A stretch of 12,940 nt of DNA from an uncultured Porphyromonadaceae bacterium (GTDB lineage Bacteria; Bacteroidota; Bacteroidia; Bacteroidales; Paludibacteraceae). Below the pieces are notes generated by a model. It was not told the origin of the DNA. It did not search any database and saw only the letters and a list, made by a program, of their open reading frames with translations. A program made the position numbers and the translations under genes. Numbering within the stretch: position 1 is the first letter of the stretch; every line of letters starts with the position of its first letter. Location of the stretch: assembly GCA_937898265.1 (NCBI GenBank), contig CALEJM010000283.1, forward strand, positions 1-12,940. The letters are read 5' to 3'. Below are positions 1 to 6,033 of the stretch, one piece after another.

Positions 1-126
1 TCTGCGCAGCATTTCTAAGATGACTTCCTTGGCGTTGACACCGGGCTGCAGATGGCCTGTCAGGTTGACCTTGATGACCTTGGGCATTTTCAGCGCCATG
101 GGAACACCGGTCATGGCTGTGGTGAT
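1..126 (-). pseudogene. Aconitase-like fragment fused in frame to the ketosynthase
   Basis: This translated stretch contains LKMPKVIKVNLTG followed by LQPGVNAKEVILEMLRR. In aconitases and 3-isopropylmalate dehydratase large subunits a similar stretch (MPK, then LTGKL, then AKDVILxxL) follows a Gly-Gly-Leu-Asp turn in the core of the protein. The ketosynthase GGMD motif at 127-138 sits exactly where that aconitase turn would be, so the two families share a few bases at the join. Only an internal piece is visible, with none of the iron-sulfur cluster cysteines. I recognise the family from memory of its motifs, not from an alignment. Confidence 0.6.
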
Positions 127-465
127 ATCCATGCCGCCCACGGTGGTGCCGGAGATGAGGACCACGCGGCTGCCGTTGAGCTGTTCCACGGTAAGGTTGG
201 CATCGGCAATAGCTTGTCGGAGTGCGTAGGTACCCAGCAGAGACGTTCTGCTGATTTCAAGCGTGGCTGCCACTCCGAGCAACGCCTTGAGCTGCTCGTT
301 GGTCATCTTCACTTCTCCCACAGGAAGTTCCGTGTGGGTCGACTTCAGGTGCTGCATTGTCCCGATGCCGCTTCTCTGTCTTTTGAGGGCGTCTGCCACC
401 GTGGCCTTGTCACTGCCTGTTGCACAGATGATTCCACTACCTGTTATTGCGATGCCGTGAGTCAT
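1..465 (-). CDS. Ketosynthase N-terminus running in frame into aconitase-like sequence (partial)
   Basis: The reading frame starts at the ATG at 463-465, 6 bp after the upstream ACP gene, and stays open to the window edge (155 codons). Residues 1-113 read as the N-terminus of a FabF-like beta-ketoacyl-ACP synthase: MTHGIAITGSGIICATG at the start and VVLISGTTVGGMD at about 101-113, a strand and turn well before the catalytic Cys of this family. From about residue 114 the protein no longer reads as ketosynthase. The next 42 residues (TAMTGVPMALKMPKV, then VNLTGHLQPGVNAKEVILEM) resemble aconitase/isopropylmalate dehydratase large subunits. The catalytic Cys and both His would lie beyond the junction, so no active ketosynthase is encoded as shown. 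In the operon this would be the third ketosynthase. The ketosynthase call for the first part is firm; the whole protein is probably not a natural one. Confidence 0.8.
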   Translation of the reverse strand, partial: MTHGIAITGSGIICATGSDKATVADALKRQRSGIGTMQHLKSTHTELPVGEVKMTNEQLKALLGVAATLEISRTSLLGTYALRQAIADANLTVEQLNGSRVVLISGTTVGGMDITTAMTGVPMALKMPKVIKVNLTGHLQPGVNAKEVILEMLRR

Positions 466-471
466 GCTACC

Positions 472-732
472 TTATTTTTTCCTGTTTTCGCTGACGTATT
501 TTGCGATGTTTTCTATACTGCTGAATATCGATTTTCCCTCTGCCGCGTTGGCCAGACGGATGCCATAGTTTTTCTCCAAAAGAACGATGATTTCCAATGC
601 GTCGATGGAGTCGAGTCCCAAGCCCCCTTCGCCGAAGAGAGGGGCGGCAGCGTCGATGTCTGCTGGGGTCATTTCCTCAAGATTGAGCGCATCAATGATT
701 TGTTCTTTTAATTGTAAGATGAGTTCTTCCAT
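472..732 (-). CDS. Acyl carrier protein (second of two in operon)
   Basis: This 86-residue protein has the size and helical pattern of a type II acyl carrier protein. The phosphopantetheine attachment site is Ser42 in GLGLDSIDALEII, the usual DS(I/L) motif at the start of helix 2. It would carry the growing chain as a thioester in the cytoplasm for the ketosynthases of this operon. Its ATG overlaps the stop codon of the long ketosynthase by one base (TAATG), so the two are probably translationally coupled and made in matched amounts. It differs clearly from the ACP at 4168-4410: a Gly-rich FGEGGLGLDS turn replaces LKEDMGIDS, and the C-terminus is basic. The two carriers may serve different steps, for example starter loading and chain extension; that is inference. 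The ACP call is firm. Confidence 0.95.
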   Translation of the reverse strand: MEELILQLKEQIIDALNLEEMTPADIDAAAPLFGEGGLGLDSIDALEIIVLLEKNYGIRLANAAEGKSIFSSIENIAKYVSENRKK

Positions 733-2420
733 TATCTTTTTATTATTTTTATGCTTGCTAAAAAGCGATTGTCATTCTCATATTCTATCCATCCTGTCAT
801 CATGCTTTCCATCTCGGGGTCTTGAAAGGTGGCGTCGATGATGCTGTTGATGGTGGCGGGGTCTTTTTCTGGCAACACGTAGAAACAGGTCTCCCCCTTG
901 CAGCCTTGCTTGATGGCTATTTCTCCATTCACGATGTTGGGCAGGGTGTAGACGAAGTCGGAGGGCGAAGGGAAATAGTTGTTGGCATCGGCAATGGTCT
1001 TCAGATAGGTCTTGTCGGCATTCAGAGAGCCGAACTTGTTGAAGAAGACAATGGCACGTCTGCCGAGATTCTTCTCGTCGTCAGCCTCCAGCTGTCCCAG
1101 CAATTCTGCCGCCAGGAAACCCACTTTCGCCAAACCGTCCATCTTGTAGAACTTGGGATAGCTGCCAACCTTGGTCTTGTACAGGGCGGTCAGCAGTTCT
1201 TTGCCTTGGCAATCTGTTGGCATGGCAACGCCGTCTATCACCACACCCTCATTCGAAAGCTCAAGCTGATGAGTGGTATGGGTTGGGGTCTGCGTTGGTG
1301 TTGCCGTTGTGGTCGGTAAGCCTTTGGCAAGGCGTATGGCAGCGTTGCAACCGCCAAAACCAGATATGATTTTGATGAATTCTGTCTTGTTGGTGTTTTG
1401 GTTGTTGGCCGACAAACGGATGCGACCGCTGACGCCCAATTCCTCAAAACCTTTGGTTCCGAGAATCGTGTTGTCGTCAAGCGATTTTATCGTAAGGACG
1501 GTCTCGATGACGCCGGCGGCTCCCATCGTGTGCCCGAGATACCCTTTCAAGGCATTGACAGGGATGTCCGACAGTCCGGCTTTCTCTATCGCCTTCGATT
1601 CCATCTGGTCGTTATACATCGTGGCTGTTCCGTGCGCACTCACCAACGCCAATTCTCCAGTCGGTTTTCCCCCCATCACTGTGTTGATGGCTTGGGCGCA
1701 TCCTTCACCTTGCGGCGACGGACTGCTGATGTGGTAGGCGTCGTTGCGAACGGCGCCGGAGCAGATGTTCCATCCCGCTGAGGTGGTCTGGTTGGAAAGT
1801 ATGACGGTGGCAGCCGCTTCGCCAAGGTTCAGTCCCAGACGTTCGATGTCGAAGGGACGACAACTCTCTTCCGACAGCGCTTTGAACGATTGGAAGCCGG
1901 AGATGATGAACGGACTCTGGACGTCGACGCCACAAACGATGCAGGTGTTGCATGTTTGCTGACTTAGGAGTCGGTGACCCAATATCAAGGCGGAGACACC
2001 GGAGATGCAGGCGTTGCTCACAACGATGGGTTGTGTCTGGATGCCCACCGCCGCTGCTATCCTCTGGGCTGCCACGCCTGGACACAAGATGTTGTTGCTA
2101 TTGGCGTCTGCTGTCAAAAGTCCCACGTTAGCTTTTGTGGAACTGATGATCAGCAAGGTCTTGTTGTCGATGGCGAGCGGCGATTGTTGCAGGGCAGCAC
2201 GAATAGAGCGGATGGCTAACGACTCAAACCAGGTGTAGCCCTCCAACGCTATCTCTTGGCGCTGCTGTTCCGAAAACAGCGATGCGGTAAAGGCGAAGGG
2301 AACTCCTTCCATGCTGTTGTAATGGCACAACGCACCCCTTCCAGACTTGATGGCCTGGTAGTTCTCTTCCGTTGTGAAACCTAACGGAGAGAGGATGTTA
2401 TGGGCTATTATTGTTGCCAT
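732..2420 (-). CDS. Long beta-ketoacyl synthase with inactive second KS-like half
   Basis: The protein has 562 residues, well above the roughly 410 of FabF. Residues 1-368 are a complete thiolase-fold ketosynthase with the Cys-His-His triad intact: Cys138 in SNACISG, His263 in SAHGTATMYND and His297 in GYLGHTMGAAG, with GFGGCNA near 354. A Thr/Pro-rich linker (about 369-386) leads to about 175 more residues. Within these, KMDGLAKVGFLAAELL and LPNIVNGEIAIKQGCKG copy the pattern of a KS N-terminal half, but the ACASG Cys motif is missing after it. It is probably a chain-extending condensing enzyme of the pigment pathway; the extra half could be structural, like a chain-length factor. I start at the ATG at 2418-2420, preceded by GGAAGG, rather than the in-frame GTG at 2432. 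The start overlaps the thioesterase gene by 13 bp, and the stop overlaps the ACP start. Confidence 0.92.
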   Translation of the reverse strand: MATIIAHNILSPLGFTTEENYQAIKSGRGALCHYNSMEGVPFAFTASLFSEQQRQEIALEGYTWFESLAIRSIRAALQQSPLAIDNKTLLIISSTKANVGLLTADANSNNILCPGVAAQRIAAAVGIQTQPIVVSNACISGVSALILGHRLLSQQTCNTCIVCGVDVQSPFIISGFQSFKALSEESCRPFDIERLGLNLGEAAATVILSNQTTSAGWNICSGAVRNDAYHISSPSPQGEGCAQAINTVMGGKPTGELALVSAHGTATMYNDQMESKAIEKAGLSDIPVNALKGYLGHTMGAAGVIETVLTIKSLDDNTILGTKGFEELGVSGRIRLSANNQNTNKTEFIKIISGFGGCNAAIRLAKGLPTTTATPTQTPTHTTHQLELSNEGVVIDGVAMPTDCQGKELLTALYKTKVGSYPKFYKMDGLAKVGFLAAELLGQLEADDEKNLGRRAIVFFNKFGSLNADKTYLKTIADANNYFPSPSDFVYTLPNIVNGEIAIKQGCKGETCFYVLPEKDPATINSIIDATFQDPEMESMMTGWIEYENDNRFLASIKIIKR

Positions 2421-2821
2421 TTTTCCTTCCACTTCACAAAGAAGTCGGGGTTGTTTATCTCAAGGTTGTAGTTCGTGTCCATGAAGACCTGTATGGTGCG
2501 CGCCTTGCAGTAGAGGCGGTTGTCTTCACGGTCGCGAATCTCGTAGTCAAAAACTATCTTGGCGGCCTCGGTGGGGCGGTACACGATGTCCACACGAGCC
2601 CGTGAGCCATAGCGGAGGGGAAGTTTGTATTGAATCTGCATGTCGACGATAGGTGCAAAGTAGTGGTTGTCGATATATCCTTGATACGACAAACCGTACT
2701 GAGCACCAAAAGCTTCGCGAGCGTCCTCAAGATAGGTTGGGTAGGCGCCGTGCCACACCACGTTCATCATGTCGACCTCGTTGAATCTGATTTCTATATC
2801 TTTAGAAGCCTTGAGTTCCAT
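2408..2821 (-). CDS. Hotdog-fold acyl thioesterase (4HBT/YbgC-like)
   Basis: This 137-residue single-domain protein is of the 4-hydroxybenzoyl-CoA thioesterase type. The N-terminal block IRFNEVDMMNVVWHGAYPTYLEDAREAF follows the family pattern, in which an Asp (here Asp17) acts with a following His-containing segment (VVWHGAY) on the thioester. Such enzymes release acyl chains from CoA or ACP in the cytoplasm. In aryl-polyene and flexirubin clusters a thioesterase of this type accompanies the ketosynthases, for product release or for editing stalled chains; which of the two is not visible here. One base separates it from the dehydratase gene upstream, and its end overlaps the long ketosynthase by 13 bp, so it belongs firmly to the operon. 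The family call is solid; the substrate is inferred only from context. Confidence 0.92.
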   Translation of the reverse strand: MELKASKDIEIRFNEVDMMNVVWHGAYPTYLEDAREAFGAQYGLSYQGYIDNHYFAPIVDMQIQYKLPLRYGSRARVDIVYRPTEAAKIVFDYEIRDREDNRLYCKARTIQVFMDTNYNLEINNPDFFVKWKEKWQQ

Positions 2822-2822
2822 G

Positions 2823-3296
2823 CTATTCTTCCTCTTTTAATGCTATTTTCATTTCTGTGGAGAGCAAGACCTTGTTGCCCAATCTCACCTCTGCCTTGGC
2901 AAGGATGATGCCGAAAATTTCTTCTTCGACGGTCACGTAGGTGAATATCGTCTCTCCAACTTTGGGTAGTTCTTTGATTGCCAAGTTTTTTATGGCGCCG
3001 ATAAAACCAATCTGCACCCCTTTTTTGTAGATGATTTTATTGATGAAGCCGATGCGTGCGGCGCAGGTCTGGGCAACGTTCTCTATCAGTCCGGAAGCGG
3101 AGAAAAGTCCGTTTTCAACAAAAAGATTCTCTTCGTTGATGGTTGTGCTGGTCACCACGTGCTTGCTGTCGAAGTGTTCCATCTGTCCTATCATCACAAA
3201 CGGTTCTTGCTGTGGCAGAAGGGTATGCACGTCGATACTGCGGACGAATTGGTCCGTAGGGTTGACAAAATCTTCTATGGCGTTATTCTCCATCAT
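2823..3296 (-). CDS. 3-hydroxyacyl-ACP dehydratase-like hotdog protein
   Basis: I start at the ATG pair at 3291-3296 (MMENNAIEDF, 157 residues). An upstream ATG at 3344 would overlap the acyltransferase by about 60 bp and adds residues unlike the family. The motif LLPQQEPFVMIGQM (26-39) is typical of FabZ-related dehydratases, where it reads LLPHRxPFLxVD. The central block ENLFVENGLFSASGLIENVAQTC keeps the helix with the acidic residue (Glu72). The HFPGxPVMPG His of FabZ is not there; the aligned segment reads ENGLFSASG. In the pathway this enzyme would remove water from the 3-hydroxyacyl-ACP made by the ketoreductase to give a trans double bond. With no enoyl reductase in the window, the double bonds would stay conjugated. 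It overlaps the acyltransferase gene by 11-14 bp. Confidence 0.85.
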   Translation of the reverse strand: MMENNAIEDFVNPTDQFVRSIDVHTLLPQQEPFVMIGQMEHFDSKHVVTSTTINEENLFVENGLFSASGLIENVAQTCAARIGFINKIIYKKGVQIGFIGAIKNLAIKELPKVGETIFTYVTVEEEIFGIILAKAEVRLGNKVLLSTEMKIALKEEE

Positions 3297-4167
3297 TCCA
3301 AAACTCAAAATAATTATACCACTGCGTAGGATATTGTTTGACAATCTTTTCCAATTCCTGGATGTAGAGGTGGCTGAGTTGTTCCACTTGCTCTTTTCGT
3401 GATGTTTCTTTGTTGTAGTTCAGCGGTGTGATGATAATCTTATAGCTGTTCCATGCGGTTTTCATCACGTGAATTGTCATCACGTCCAGACTGCGCATGG
3501 TTGCCACGCCAAACGGGCCGTAGGGGAAGTCGGCCTTGCCGTTGAGAAAAGGAAGGGTTATCTTTTTCTGTGAGCCGAATATCCTGTCGGCAGGCATGCT
3601 GACGGTCTCGCCATTCACAAGGGCGCGGTCGATCTCGAACAGATGGCTCATATCGGGACGGATGGCAATCATGTTGATGTTGGTGCGGGCAAAGAGTTTG
3701 GCTCTGTTTTCCATCACCGAGGCTTTCTCGCCGAAGAAAACCAATGCGTTGAATTTCTTGTTTTCGGCTTTGAGGGTGTAGCCAGCAATCTCGTAGTTGC
3801 CGACGTGAGAGCTTAAGAGTATGAAGGCATCGTCTTTGGCTGCCAACTGTTTGTAGTAGTCGAATCCTTCAACGGTGACGTTGAACGTCTTGCCGGCATA
3901 CATGGCAAACTTGTCGATGACCACTTGTCCGAACAGACAGTGGTTGACGTAGGTCTTCCATGCTGCCTTGAGCTTGCCGTAGTTGTGCTGTTGGCGGAAA
4001 TAGCGGTAGGTGATGCCGCAACTTGGGTTTAGAATCAGGCAGACAGGGATGACGAAGATGGCAACAAAGACGTAGAGTATCCTGTTGTCAATAAACCTCA
4101 GGATGCGGATAAGCCATTTGTGCATCCATCCGTTGCCGTAGGTTGTGCCTGCCCACTTCTTTTCCAT
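3283..4167 (-). CDS. Lysophospholipid/lipid A-type acyltransferase (HtrB/LpxL family)
   Basis: The 294-residue protein has one N-terminal membrane segment (about 29-46, ILYVFVAIFVIPVCLIL) and then the HtrB-type catalytic domain. The HX4E motif is His121-Val-Gly-Asn-Tyr-Glu126, in ILLSSHVGNYEIAGY. Enzymes of this family move an acyl chain from ACP to a lipid acceptor at the inner face of the inner membrane. In aryl-polyene clusters such acyltransferases are thought to attach the polyene to its glycerol or glycolipid anchor before export, and that is the most likely role here. A housekeeping lipid A acyltransferase is less likely, because the gene sits inside the operon: its ATG abuts the stop of the ACP gene (TAAATG) and its end overlaps the dehydratase. 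The first fifteen residues are rich in Gly, Lys and Trp and lie on the cytoplasmic side. Confidence 0.9.
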   Translation of the reverse strand: MEKKWAGTTYGNGWMHKWLIRILRFIDNRILYVFVAIFVIPVCLILNPSCGITYRYFRQQHNYGKLKAAWKTYVNHCLFGQVVIDKFAMYAGKTFNVTVEGFDYYKQLAAKDDAFILLSSHVGNYEIAGYTLKAENKKFNALVFFGEKASVMENRAKLFARTNINMIAIRPDMSHLFEIDRALVNGETVSMPADRIFGSQKKITLPFLNGKADFPYGPFGVATMRSLDVMTIHVMKTAWNSYKIIITPLNYNKETSRKEQVEQLSHLYIQELEKIVKQYPTQWYNYFEFWNDGE

Positions 4168-4410
4168 TTATGCTATTTTCTTTTCGATGTAATCGCAGAA
4201 ATCGCCCAAGGTCTTCACGTTTTTCATCTCCTCAGGCTTGATTTTGAAACCGAACACATTATCAACGATGACAACGATATCAACATAGTCCAAGCTGTCG
4301 ATGCCCATGTCTTCTTTGAGGCGGGCGTCGGCATAGACTTTGTCTTCATCAATCTCCATCTCGTCAATCATGAAGGCTTTCACCTTTTCTTCAATTTCTG
4401 TTCTTGTCAT
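4168..4410 (-). CDS. Acyl carrier protein (first of two in operon)
   Basis: This 80-residue, strongly acidic protein is a standard type II ACP. Ser39 in KEDMGIDSLDYVDIV is the phosphopantetheine site, followed by the acidic recognition helix (VDIVVIVDNVFGF) and the C-terminal helix TLGDFCDYIEKK. It would present acyl or polyene thioesters to the ketosynthases, ketoreductase and dehydratase, and could be the direct donor for the HtrB-type acyltransferase, whose ATG follows its TAA without a gap. It lies 9 bp after the methyltransferase. The housekeeping FabF-linked ACP of Bacteroidales normally sits next to fabF and a purN-like gene, not in a setting like this, so I take it as dedicated to the pathway. 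Confidence 0.95.
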   Translation of the reverse strand: MTRTEIEEKVKAFMIDEMEIDEDKVYADARLKEDMGIDSLDYVDIVVIVDNVFGFKIKPEEMKNVKTLGDFCDYIEKKIA

Positions 4411-4419
4411 TGTTATGTC

Positions 4420-5523
4420 TTATCTTAGTTTTACTTTTATTATGCTATGTCCGCGACCCAGTCCGTCGATGATTTCCTCTATTTCCAATCCTGCTTTTTC
4501 GATGCAGAGACGGAGGTCTTCGGTGTTGTACATCTTGCTGTTGCCATTGGCAATAGCGGTGAAATAGAGACTGGTCATGGTGAGGCAGAAGGCTGCGGTC
4601 TCAAACTTCTGTCGGTCCCACAGAGTCTCCATGATATAGATTCTCGTGTTGGCAGTCATGGCCGCTTTGGCGCGGGTCAGAATGCTGACAATCTCGTCCA
4701 TCGAGAAGCAGTCGAGGAATTGCGACATCCATATCGCGTCCAATCCTCCTTCCCGTTGTGGGAATGGTGCGTTGGCATCCAAGAGGTTGATGCCGTGTCC
4801 TTTGATTCGTTCTGCCCCTTCCTTGCCGGCAATGTTGGCTTCCATCATCTTTATCTGTTGGGGCAAATCGAGTATCGTCACCTCCACATCTTTGTTGAAG
4901 CCTACACATTGAATTGCCCACTTGCCGGTGTTGCCGCCTACGTCGTAGAGGGAGCGTGTGTGGTTTTTGTTAAACAGAATCTCAAGTGCCTCCGGGAAGG
5001 AGAGGTCGCTGTAGTGGTGGTCGAAGCCGAACCATGAGTCCTGCACCTGTTTCGGCAGACTGGAGAGTCCTTCGTAGACCGTAGGCCAGTTGCCAAAGTG
5101 TTTCAGTCCCTCTGGCTTGCCGTTGACGAGCGACTCTTCCAATCGGAAAAGACCCTCGTAGTTGACATCTTGGTTGAAGTTGATGTTTGCCTGAGTGGAG
5201 GCGTCGGTCAGCAGGAACCAACCTGTTTTGGCCAACAGATAGCGGTCGGTTTCAGTGTCAACGATGATGGTGCCGATGCACAGAGAGGCTTCCAGCAGAC
5301 ATTTCACTGCGTAGTCGGTCAGCCCTGTCTGTTCTACGATTTCCTCGCGGGTCAGTCCTTTGTCGGCTTCTCTAAGCATGGCGAAGATGCCGAACTTGAG
5401 CATCAGGCGCGAAACTTGGAAGAGAACAGGTCCCCAGGCGATGAACTCTGCCATGCGCTGAGCATCGCGAGCGGGCATGTTGTCTTTCGTATATTTCTTT
5501 TCTAAAGCAGGGGAGAGATGCAT
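4420..5523 (-). CDS. SAM-dependent methyltransferase, plant-type O-methyltransferase fold
   Basis: The 367-residue protein has the two-part layout of the caffeate/hydroxyneurosporene O-methyltransferase family. Residues about 25-100 form a winged-helix dimerisation domain (GLTREEIVEQTGLTDYAVKCLLEAS). Residues about 185-365 form a Rossmann methyltransferase domain with the SAM-binding loop DVGGNTG (194-200) and ILDLP (217-221). The catalytic His of plant-type O-methyltransferases (LHDW) is replaced: the aligned segment is SQFLDCFSMDE with Asp271. In aryl-polyene and flexirubin pathways a methyltransferase methylates the aryl head group, often on ring carbon, and loss of the His general base fits a non-standard acceptor; this is inference. 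The start MHLSPALEKKY is the only reasonable one, 3 bp after the secreted-protein gene. Confidence 0.88.
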   Translation of the reverse strand: MHLSPALEKKYTKDNMPARDAQRMAEFIAWGPVLFQVSRLMLKFGIFAMLREADKGLTREEIVEQTGLTDYAVKCLLEASLCIGTIIVDTETDRYLLAKTGWFLLTDASTQANINFNQDVNYEGLFRLEESLVNGKPEGLKHFGNWPTVYEGLSSLPKQVQDSWFGFDHHYSDLSFPEALEILFNKNHTRSLYDVGGNTGKWAIQCVGFNKDVEVTILDLPQQIKMMEANIAGKEGAERIKGHGINLLDANAPFPQREGGLDAIWMSQFLDCFSMDEIVSILTRAKAAMTANTRIYIMETLWDRQKFETAAFCLTMTSLYFTAIANGNSKMYNTEDLRLCIEKAGLEIEEIIDGLGRGHSIIKVKLR

Positions 5524-5526
5524 GTG

Positions 5527-6033
5527 TTATTTCTGTTTGTTAGCCTTGTCTATCTCTTTGTAAAGGAGTTGTCCCAAAGCGTTGCCAGCGTGTTTTGCGC
5601 CAGCTTTGATGAGGTGTAACTTAGTTCCAAAGCCTCCTCCGTTGGCGTTGAGTCCTTGGATTTTGGCAACTTCCTGACCGTTGTTCTCAATGATGACGTC
5701 GCAGGTGAAGCTTCCTTTGGGTGAGATGCTAAGCACTTGGACGTTGATTGCGTAGTCCGACTTTACGTTGTAGCCTATGATGAGTTTGCCGTAGAGTTTC
5801 TCGATGAGATGTTCGATGAAGTATCCTTTGATCTCTGGAAGGTCTTTCGACCAGTCGGTCTCGATGCATTCAAAGTCTTCCACGCTCATGCCGTGGATTG
5901 AGGCTGATGAGAAATCGATGGAGAAGGTGGCTTTTCCGCTTGAAGTCAGTCCGTCTAATGAGCCAGAGAGTGTTTGTCCGAAAGTCAGGGAGCTTGTCAA
6001 GATGAACAAGATTCCGATTACAAGTTTCTTCAT
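5527..6033 (-). CDS. Secreted protein of unknown function inside the biosynthetic operon
   Basis: The protein has 168 residues. A clear signal peptide (MKKLVIGILFILTSSLTFG, cut near Gln20-Thr21) has no lipobox Cys, so the mature form should be soluble in the periplasm or loosely associated with the outer membrane. The mature part is about 148 residues of mixed strand and helix: a Ser/Gly-rich first strand pair (LSGSLDGLTSSGKATFSIDF), a middle with alternating strands, a Gly-rich turn (NANGGGFG) and a basic C-terminal helix. I do not recognise a family. Its ATG overlaps the stop of the ketosynthase gene (ATGA) and it ends 3 bp before the methyltransferase, so it is translated with cytoplasmic enzymes although it is exported. 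A role in moving or holding the finished lipid outside the inner membrane would fit, but nothing in the sequence proves it. Confidence 0.85.
   Translation of the reverse strand: MKKLVIGILFILTSSLTFGQTLSGSLDGLTSSGKATFSIDFSSASIHGMSVEDFECIETDWSKDLPEIKGYFIEHLIEKLYGKLIIGYNVKSDYAINVQVLSISPKGSFTCDVIIENNGQEVAKIQGLNANGGGFGTKLHLIKAGAKHAGNALGQLLYKEIDKANKQK

Noticed and set aside
822..1319. A 165-codon plus-strand open frame
   Set aside because: It is antisense to the C-terminal part of the long ketosynthase and has no recognisable motif.
4447..5037. A 196-codon open frame on the plus strand
   Set aside because: It is antisense to the methyltransferase and its translation resembles no protein family.
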